Of a stretch of DNA of 5,001 nucleotides, positions 1-5,001 are shown piece by piece. The position numbers were made by a program, and so were the translations under genes. The notes beneath the pieces were generated by a model. That model was not told the DNA's origin and did no database searches. It was given only the letters and a program-made list of their open reading frames with translations. The stretch comes from Verrucomicrobiaceae bacterium (GTDB lineage: Bacteria; Verrucomicrobiota; Verrucomicrobiia; Verrucomicrobiales; Akkermansiaceae): contig JAIXVN010000425.1 in the NCBI GenBank assembly GCA_027483005.1, forward strand, positions 1 to 5,001, in the 5' to 3' direction. The first letter of the stretch is position 1. Every line of letters starts with the position of its first letter.

Positions 1-1
1 C

Positions 2-1867
2 GGCGAAGGCGGCGAGGATCCCTCACGTTTCGTTCCGATGCCGAACGGCGACAGCAAGCGCTCCGCCATCAAGCAGGTCGCCTCCGGTCGCTTTGGTGTC
101 ACCGGCGAATACCTCGTCAACGCCGACGAAATCCAGATCAAGATTTCGCAGGGCGCGAAGCCCGGTGAAGGTGGTGAGCTTCCCGGCTCCAAGGTCTATC
201 CGTGGATCGCCAAGGTCCGCTACTCGACTCCCGGCGTGGGACTCGTTTCCCCTCCTCCGCACCACGACATCTACTCGATCGAGGACCTTTCGGAACTCAT
301 CCACGACCTGAAGAACTCCAACCCACGCGCCCGCATCAACGTGAAGCTCGTGGCGGAAGTCGGAGTCGGCACGATCGCTGCAGGCGTCGCGAAGGCCCAT
401 GCCGACGTGATCCTGATTGCAGGTCACGACGGCGGCACCGGTGCCTCCCCGTCGTCCTCCATCTTCAACGCAGGAGCCCCCTGGGAACTCGGCCTTGCGG
501 AGACCAACCAGATCCTCCTCCTCAACGACCTTCGCAGCCGCGTGATCGTCGAGACTGATGGCCAGCTCAAGACCGGCCGCGATGTCGCCATCGCCACCCT
601 TCTCGGTGCCGAGGAATACGGCTTCGCCACCGCGCCGCTGGTGACGGTCGGCTGCTTGATGATGCGCGTCTGTCAGAAGAACACCTGTCCGGTTGGCATC
701 GCCACCCAGGACCCGGAGCTTCGCAAGAACTTCGAGGGCAAGCCGGAACACGTTGTGAATTTCATGACCTTCATCGCCATGGAATTCCGTGAGATCATGG
801 CCGAGCTCGGCTTCCGCACGATCAATGAAATGGTCGGCAAGGTGGAGTGCCTCGACACCCGCGAAGCCACCGAACACTGGAAGGCCAAGGGAGTCGATCT
901 CACCGCCATCTTCCACAAGCCGGATGTCGGCGAGAACGTTGGTGCCTATCATCAGATCGATCAGGACCACGGACTCGATGCCGCCCTCGACAACACCCAC
1001 CTGCTCAAGATCTGCGCCCCGGCCATCGAGCGCGGTGAGAAGGTCAATGCCGAGCTTCCGATCATCAACGTCAACCGCGTCGTCGGCACGATCACCGGCA
1101 GCGAGATCTCGTTGAAATACGGAGCCAAGGGACTTCCGGAAGACACCATCGACCTCAAGTTCACCGGCAGCGCGGGCCAGTCCTTCGCCGCCTTCACGCC
1201 GCCCGGCATGACCTTCCGACTCGAGGGTGACGCCAACGACTACGTCTGCAAGGGCCTCTCCGGAGCCAAGGTGATCATTTACCCGACCGCCGGAGCCCGC
1301 TTCAAGGCCGAGGACAACATCCTCATCGGCAACGTCGCCCTCTACGGAGCGACCAGCGGCGAGGCCTACTTCAACGGCATCGCCGGTGAACGCTTCTGCG
1401 TCCGCAACTCCGGCGCTCATGCCATCGTGGAAGGCGTCGGCGACCACGGCTGCGAATACATGACCGGCGGTCAGGTGATCGTCCTCGGTGAAACCGGCCG
1501 CAATTTCGCGGCAGGCATGTCCGGCGGTGTCGCCTACGTTTACGACATCGATGGCCAGTTCGAGAAGCGACTCAACCATGAGATGGTGAATCTTTACCGC
1601 CTCATCGAGTGCAGCGATGCCGACATCAGCACGCTCAAGGGCGCGATCGAACGCCACGCCGGCTACACCGGTTCGGCCCGCGCGAAGTTCCTGTTGGAAA
1701 ACTGGGACGCCGAGCTGCCGAAGTTCTTCAAGGTCCTGCCACGCGACTACGAGCGCATGCTGGAAGCCTTCAAGCGCGTCGAAGAGCAGGGCCTAACCGG
1801 CGACGAAGCCGCGATGGCCGCCTTCGAGGAAAACCTCAAGGACCTCGCACGGGTCGGAGGGAACTGA
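2..1867 (+). CDS. gltB: Glutamate synthase large (alpha) subunit, C-terminal part (5' end outside window)
   Basis: This is the C-terminal 621 residues of the glutamate synthase large subunit, roughly the last 40% of a protein usually near 1,500 aa. The frame is open from the left edge, so the ATG at 38 is internal: the codons before it already encode GEGGEDPSRF, a family signature. Seen in order (fragment numbering): the synthase/FMN barrel with the conserved lysine of VKLVAEVG (K115) and GHDGGTGASP (141-150); the 3Fe-4S triad C218-x5-C224-x4-C229, followed by PVGIATQ; and the C-terminal right-handed beta-helix (GXGXG) domain from about 360 (VVGTITG) to 515, with its glycine-rich repeats. The family makes glutamate from 2-oxoglutarate and ammonia channelled from the N-terminal amidotransferase, using electrons from GltD, in the cytoplasm. 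All key residues in the visible part are present, with no frameshift. The TGA stop lies 113 bases before gltD on the same strand, so the two are probably one operon. Confidence 0.97.
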   Translation, partial: GEGGEDPSRFVPMPNGDSKRSAIKQVASGRFGVTGEYLVNADEIQIKISQGAKPGEGGELPGSKVYPWIAKVRYSTPGVGLVSPPPHHDIYSIEDLSELIHDLKNSNPRARINVKLVAEVGVGTIAAGVAKAHADVILIAGHDGGTGASPSSSIFNAGAPWELGLAETNQILLLNDLRSRVIVETDGQLKTGRDVAIATLLGAEEYGFATAPLVTVGCLMMRVCQKNTCPVGIATQDPELRKNFEGKPEHVVNFMTFIAMEFREIMAELGFRTINEMVGKVECLDTREATEHWKAKGVDLTAIFHKPDVGENVGAYHQIDQDHGLDAALDNTHLLKICAPAIERGEKVNAELPIINVNRVVGTITGSEISLKYGAKGLPEDTIDLKFTGSAGQSFAAFTPPGMTFRLEGDANDYVCKGLSGAKVIIYPTAGARFKAEDNILIGNVALYGATSGEAYFNGIAGERFCVRNSGAHAIVEGVGDHGCEYMTGGQVIVLGETGRNFAAGMSGGVAYVYDIDGQFEKRLNHEMVNLYRLIECSDADISTLKGAIERHAGYTGSARAKFLLENWDAELPKFFKVLPRDYERMLEAFKRVEEQGLTGDEAAMAAFEENLKDLARVGGN

Positions 1868-1874
1868 TCGAGAA

Positions 1875-1903
1875 GGTTCAAGGATCAAGTTTTCAGTTTC
1901 AAG
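1875..1903 (-). repeat. Degenerate heptamer tract, left arm
   Basis: Read on the - strand, this stretch divides into four consecutive 7-base units: TTGAAAC, TGAAAAC, TTGATCC and TTGAACC. All four match a loose TKRAAMC/TTGAWCC theme. The two nearest the spacer centre resemble the units of the right-hand tract, in opposite orientation. Whether this is a dispersed genomic repeat cannot be told from one window. Confidence 0.55.
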
Positions 1904-1943
1904 CGACACATCAACTTTCGTTCGAACCCTGAAGCCTTCTTCC

Positions 1944-1971
1944 TGAACACTGAAAACTGAACACTTCAAAC
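1944..1971 (+). repeat. Heptamer tandem repeat, right arm
   Basis: Four consecutive 7-base units are seen: TGAACAC, TGAAAAC, TGAACAC and a diverged TTCAAAC. The first three differ at only one position (TGAAMAC), which is hard to get by chance over 21 bases. The tract ends ten bases before the gltD start codon. Short heptamer tandem repeats between genes are known from some bacterial groups such as cyanobacteria; a link to those is not implied. Confidence 0.65.
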
Positions 1972-1980
1972 TTTAGAAAA

Positions 1981-3477
1981 ATGGGCAAACCAACAGGATT
2001 CATGGAAGTGGACCGCGTCACCGATGCGGAGGCCGCCCCGACCGAACGCATCAAGCACTGGCGCGAGTTCAAGATTCACTCCGACGAGAAGACCCAGCGT
2101 GCACAGGGCTCGCGCTGCATTGACTGCGGCACACCCTTCTGCCACACCGGCCATCTGGTTTCCGGCATGGCCAGCGGCTGTCCGGTGAACAACCTGATCC
2201 CCGAGTGGAATGATCTGATCTTCCGTGGTCGCTGGAAGGAAGCCCTTCAGCGCCTTCACAAAACCAACAATTTCCCGGAGTTCACCGGTCGCGTCTGCCC
2301 CGCTCCCTGCGAAGGCTCCTGCGTGCTCAGCGTGATCGAGCCGGCGGTGACGATCAAAAACAACGAGTGCGCGATCATCGACCGTGGCTGGGAGGAAGGC
2401 TGGGTCACCGCCCGCATTCCGGAAATTCGCACCGGCAAGAAGGTCGCCGTCGTGGGCTCGGGGCCAGCCGGACTCGCCTGCGCCGACCAGTTGAATCAGG
2501 CCGGCCACAGTGTCATCGTCTTCGAACGCGAGGACCGCATCGGTGGCCTGCTGATGTATGGCATCCCGAACATGAAGCTCGACAAGGAACTCGTGGTTCA
2601 GCGTCGCGTGAACCTCCTCGCTGAGGAAGGCATCACGTTCAAGACGGGCATCTTCATTGGCAAGGACAGCGAATGGACCGCCCAGAAACTGCGCGACGAG
2701 TTCGACGCCGTGGTTCTCTGCTGTGGTGCCACCGCGGGTCGCGATCTTCCGATCGAGGGACGTGATGCCAAGGGCGTTTACCTCGCGATGGAGTTCCTCA
2801 CGACCAACACGCGTTACCAGCTCGACCACCAGTTCGACGGCACCAACCCCGCCCTCAATGCCACCGGCAAGGACGTCGTGGTCATCGGCGGTGGAGACAC
2901 TGGTACCGACTGCGTGGGCACCAGCCTGCGTCACGGATGCAAGAGCGTGATCCAGCTGGAGATCATGCCGCAGCCACCCGAGAAGCGCGCCGCGAACAAC
3001 CCGTGGCCGGAGTGGCCGAAGGTTTACAAGATGGACTATGGTCAGGAGGAGGCCGCCGCCATTCAGGGCCGTGATCCCCGCCATTACCTCGTTCAGACCA
3101 AGCGCTTCCTCAAGGATGAAGCCGGCAACCTCAGCGGGCTTGAGATCGTTCAGATCGAATGGGCCAAGGACGAGCAGGGCCGGATGTTCCCGAAGGAAAT
3201 CGAAGGCACCCTGCGCACCCTGCCCTGCCAGCTCTCGCTCCTCGCCATGGGCTTCACCGGACCGGAAAGCGAAGTCGTCAACCAGTTTGCGCTGGAGACT
3301 GACGCCCGCTCCAACATCAAGGCCGAGCACGGCACCTTCACCACGAACGTCCCCGGCGTCTTCGCCGCAGGCGACGTGCGCCGTGGCCAGTCGCTCGTCG
3401 TCTGGGCCATCAATGAAGGTCGCGGAGCCGCACGCGAGTGCGACCGCTTCCTGATGGGTGTGACGAACTTGCCGTAA
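1981..3477 (+). CDS. gltD: Glutamate synthase small (beta) subunit, NAD(P)H oxidoreductase
   Basis: This complete 498-aa protein is close to the usual GltD length. It oxidises NAD(P)H with FAD and passes electrons through [4Fe-4S] clusters to GltB in the cytoplasm. The N-terminal cluster domain has C46-x2-C49-x4-C54-x12-C67 and then C106-x3-C110-x3-C114, with the family signatures NLIPEWNDLI (71-80) and TNNFPEFTGRVCPAPCEG (95-112). The FAD dinucleotide fold is VAVVGSGPAG (155-164). The NAD(P)H fold is VVVIGGGDTG (299-308). The C-terminal FAD motif is GVFAAGDVRRGQS (459-471). The ATG at 1981 is chosen because MGKPTGFMEVDR matches the typical GltD N-terminus, although no good Shine-Dalgarno precedes it. 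It lies 113 bases after gltB and is closed by an intrinsic terminator. Related oxidoreductases (dihydropyrimidine dehydrogenase small subunit, GltD-like AegA) are possible in principle, but adjacency to gltB settles the call. Cofactor preference (NADH or NADPH) cannot be read safely. Confidence 0.97.
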   Translation: MGKPTGFMEVDRVTDAEAAPTERIKHWREFKIHSDEKTQRAQGSRCIDCGTPFCHTGHLVSGMASGCPVNNLIPEWNDLIFRGRWKEALQRLHKTNNFPEFTGRVCPAPCEGSCVLSVIEPAVTIKNNECAIIDRGWEEGWVTARIPEIRTGKKVAVVGSGPAGLACADQLNQAGHSVIVFEREDRIGGLLMYGIPNMKLDKELVVQRRVNLLAEEGITFKTGIFIGKDSEWTAQKLRDEFDAVVLCCGATAGRDLPIEGRDAKGVYLAMEFLTTNTRYQLDHQFDGTNPALNATGKDVVVIGGGDTGTDCVGTSLRHGCKSVIQLEIMPQPPEKRAANNPWPEWPKVYKMDYGQEEAAAIQGRDPRHYLVQTKRFLKDEAGNLSGLEIVQIEWAKDEQGRMFPKEIEGTLRTLPCQLSLLAMGFTGPESEVVNQFALETDARSNIKAEHGTFTTNVPGVFAAGDVRRGQSLVVWAINEGRGAARECDRFLMGVTNLP

Positions 3478-3503
3478 GGGCTCGAAGGTGAGATTTGTTT
3501 TCG

Positions 3504-3542
3504 ATCAGCCCGTCGGTCCCGGATCGGCGGGCTGATTTTTTT
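3504..3542 (+). terminator. Intrinsic terminator of the gltBD operon
   Basis: A perfect 9-bp stem pairs ATCAGCCCG (3504-3512) with CGGGCTGAT (3528-3536). It can extend inward by six more pairs (3513-3518 with 3522-3527, two of them G-U), leaving a 3-base loop at 3519-3521. Seven T residues (3536-3542) follow, overlapping the stem's last base. It starts 27 bases after the gltD stop. On the - strand the hairpin is followed by CGAAAAC rather than a T-run, so it should act mainly on + strand transcription. Confidence 0.9.
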
Positions 3543-3568
3543 GCGGATTCCGAGTGAGTTGGATGATC

Positions 3569-5001
3569 CTATTCCGCTTTGCTCAAAAGGATCTCGATCC
3601 CGGACTCAGCGCCGACCGGCACGTTGCAAACGATCTGCCAGCGTTGGGTAGAGGTGTTCCAATCGGTCTGCCACGCGTTCAATGGCCTGCCATTCACGAG
3701 CACGCGATGGCCTTGAGGTGACGTCAAGCCAGTCAAGGTGATCGGGAGGTGTCCAAGCCCGCCCGGCACGGTGACTTGCGCGCGCTGCTCTTGATCCACC
3801 GCCACCACCAAGGGATAGGCTTTCACGATCGTTCCCTGCTTTGCGATCGGCTGGAGCGCATTGCCCCGAGCTTCCCGATGAACCGGCCGCCAGGTGTCGG
3901 CATCGTGATCGAGCATGCCGCGAAACGAGGAATCAGGGCCATAGTAGGCGGCGGCCTTTGCCGGGAAGACGACGAGTTCCAGCTCCGCCTCGACAAAGTC
4001 CCCGGGCTTCAGTTCGCTGACATCAGGCGGCGGCACGAGGTCGATGGAGGTCCGATGATTGTTGCGACCCCACTCGGTCCCATAGGTCGCGAGATGAGGC
4101 TGGGCAGGCCTGCCACCGAGGACGGCCCGCCATGAACGCACGATCAGCCCACGACTGGCGGCGGCGTGCCCCTTTTCAAGCTGAGCACCTTCCAGCCCAT
4201 GCACGGAGACCCATGCTCCAGGACCTGTTAGAGGAAACGCGGTCCGATCATGTTCGTCGTTCAACCGGCGTGGCAGCCATTCGTCTCGCAGGCCATTGAC
4301 GTCCCCGACTGCAACCTTCCTCGCAGGCGCCTCGTTGTAGAAATCGGCACCGAGCTGGAAGAACGCGAGTCTCTTCCAGCTAACAGGCTTTCTCACATCA
4401 TAACGCAGCCTCAGGAAGGTGCGCAGATGATCGTTCGCGGCGGGCACTGAAACATCCATGCGGGCCGTGATCTCTCCGCCACTTGATTCCTCGCTGTAGC
4501 CGACATCGGTCAGGCAGGGGCCGTGCGCGCGGTAGTCGGTGCGTGTGGCCTTCATGGTTTGATAGCGGCCTTGAGAATCCTTCCAGAGCAGGAAATCGCC
4601 GCCCCCACAATTGCCGGCCCAACCCCAGGGCTTGGCGTTGGGGGCCTCCGAGAGCGTCATGAGCGGGCGCAGGTCCGTGATGAAACAACGGCGCTGAACC
4701 CGACCCGGCTCGAAGCAGATGCTTTCACCGAAGCTGCCCACGGCCGCCTCATCCCAGAACTGGTTTTGACCCCAGCCGATGAGGCAAAGCTGGGCATGAG
4801 ACGCCGCGCACACGCCACCATAGCGGGCGTGAACCATTTGAAACACGAACTCGCGCCGTGTCTTCGGTGGCACCCTGATCAACGTGAAGCCATGAAACCA
4901 CTGCCCGTCATGGGGCAAGCGACCCTTCTCCGCGCGCATGTGCCAGTTCTTTGAAACCTGCACCGGGATCCCCGTGGGCGTGCCGTCGCGATCGCACAAC
5001 A
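3569..5001 (-). CDS. Uncharacterised Trp-rich protein, N-terminus outside window
   Basis: An open frame runs leftward from the right edge to a TAG at 3571-3569, giving at least 475 residues. The TTG at 4999-4997 is only the first possible start inside the window; the true start is probably beyond it, so a signal peptide cannot be judged. I do not recognise a named domain. Residues are counted from the codon at 4999. Features seen: PTGIPVQVSKNWH (8-20), WFHGFTL (34-40), a dense block GGVCAASHAQLCLIGWGQNQ (61-80) followed by FWDEAAVGSFGESIC (81-95), WGWAGNCGGGDF (125-136), YYGPDSSFRGML (352-363) and WRPVHREA (370-377). There are 16 tryptophans and 8 cysteines, six of the latter between 64 and 162, with no obvious membrane segment. 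From about 388 to the end there is an apparent separate beta-rich module ending in WQTDWNTSTQRWQIVCNVPVG. The mix suggests an all-beta, possibly exported protein, perhaps acting on carbohydrate, but that is inference. The long frame, codon use and coherent composition support a real gene. It converges on gltD, 91 bases away, and shows no functional tie to it. Confidence 0.82.
   Translation of the reverse strand, partial: LCDRDGTPTGIPVQVSKNWHMRAEKGRLPHDGQWFHGFTLIRVPPKTRREFVFQMVHARYGGVCAASHAQLCLIGWGQNQFWDEAAVGSFGESICFEPGRVQRRCFITDLRPLMTLSEAPNAKPWGWAGNCGGGDFLLWKDSQGRYQTMKATRTDYRAHGPCLTDVGYSEESSGGEITARMDVSVPAANDHLRTFLRLRYDVRKPVSWKRLAFFQLGADFYNEAPARKVAVGDVNGLRDEWLPRRLNDEHDRTAFPLTGPGAWVSVHGLEGAQLEKGHAAASRGLIVRSWRAVLGGRPAQPHLATYGTEWGRNNHRTSIDLVPPPDVSELKPGDFVEAELELVVFPAKAAAYYGPDSSFRGMLDHDADTWRPVHREARGNALQPIAKQGTIVKAYPLVVAVDQEQRAQVTVPGGLGHLPITLTGLTSPQGHRVLVNGRPLNAWQTDWNTSTQRWQIVCNVPVGAESGIEILLSKAE

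Larger units (their letters stand above)
1868..1980 (+). other. gltB-gltD intergenic spacer with inverted heptamer tracts
   Basis: This 113-base gap is longer than the few bases often seen between gltB and gltD. It is clearly more AT-rich than the flanking genes and carries two repeat tracts, listed separately. A perfect 10-base inverted repeat (AGTTTTCAGT at 1888-1897 and ACTGAAAACT at 1949-1958) could pair across a 51-base loop. No T-run follows the right arm on the + strand, so it does not look like an intrinsic terminator, and read-through into gltD is expected. I see no convincing -35/-10 promoter pair. There is no good Shine-Dalgarno before gltD: the bases just before its ATG read CTTTAGAAAA. 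Confidence 0.75.

Noticed and set aside
38..40. ATG at 38 as the start of gltB
   Set aside because: The frame is open to the left edge and the codons before 38 encode GEGGEDPSRFVP, a conserved internal motif of the large subunit, so the gene extends outside the window.
23..1657. A 544-codon open frame on the - strand opposite gltB
   Set aside because: It lies fully antisense to an unmistakable gltB. The translation is low-complexity (rich in Asp, Gly, Val, Ala and His) with no recognisable motif, as expected when a GC-rich gene with C/G-ending codons is read in reverse.
1888..1958. The gltB-gltD inverted repeat as an internal terminator
   Set aside because: The arms are AT-rich with a 51-base loop and no T-run after the right arm, unlike the clear terminator at 3504-3542.
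1966..3330. A 454-codon open frame on the - strand opposite gltD
   Set aside because: It is antisense to a well-supported gltD, shows the same composition artefact and has no domain-like pattern.
3504..3542. The gltD terminator as a bidirectional terminator also serving the - strand gene
   Set aside because: On the - strand the hairpin is followed by CGAAAAC with no T-tract, so support for efficient termination in that direction is weak.
3749..4954. Several + strand open frames of 66-143 codons opposite the - strand gene
   Set aside because: They are short, mutually unrelated and Arg/Pro/Ala-rich, and they lie within the footprint of the much longer, compositionally coherent - strand frame.

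Overview
The window is a GC-rich bacterial chromosomal segment. It holds the 3' part of a glutamate synthase operon (gltB then gltD, both + strand), followed by a convergent, uncharacterised gene on the - strand. The [Fe-S] motif layout of GltD, the C/G-ending codon use, the lack of a clear Shine-Dalgarno before gltD and the look of the uncharacterised protein all suggest the Verrucomicrobia/Planctomycetes neighbourhood, with Verrucomicrobia my first guess. This is an impression from the sequence, not a database result.

Layout: bases 2-1867 encode the C-terminal 621 residues of GltB, entering at the conserved GEGGED motif of the FMN/synthase domain. The part includes the 3Fe-4S cysteine triad and the whole C-terminal beta-helix (GXGXG) domain. 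A 113-base spacer (1868-1980) holds two degenerate heptamer-repeat tracts in opposite orientation. gltD (1981-3477) is complete at 498 aa. A strong intrinsic terminator (3504-3542) lies just past the gltD stop. From 3569 to the right edge, a - strand gene encodes at least 475 residues of a Trp-rich protein of unknown function; its 5' end lies outside the window.

How the genes work together: GltB carries the amidotransferase site (outside the window) and the synthase site with FMN and a 3Fe-4S cluster. GltD takes electrons from NAD(P)H through FAD and passes them through its [4Fe-4S] clusters to GltB. Together they convert glutamine plus 2-oxoglutarate into two glutamates, the second half of the GS-GOGAT ammonium assimilation route. 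The - strand gene shows no visible functional link to them; it converges on the operon and is separated from it by the terminator.

I found no tRNA, rRNA, CRISPR array, insertion sequence, phage gene or defence system. Most of the window is ordinary housekeeping sequence. The two places that merit a second look are the heptamer-repeat spacer inside the operon and the uncharacterised - strand protein.
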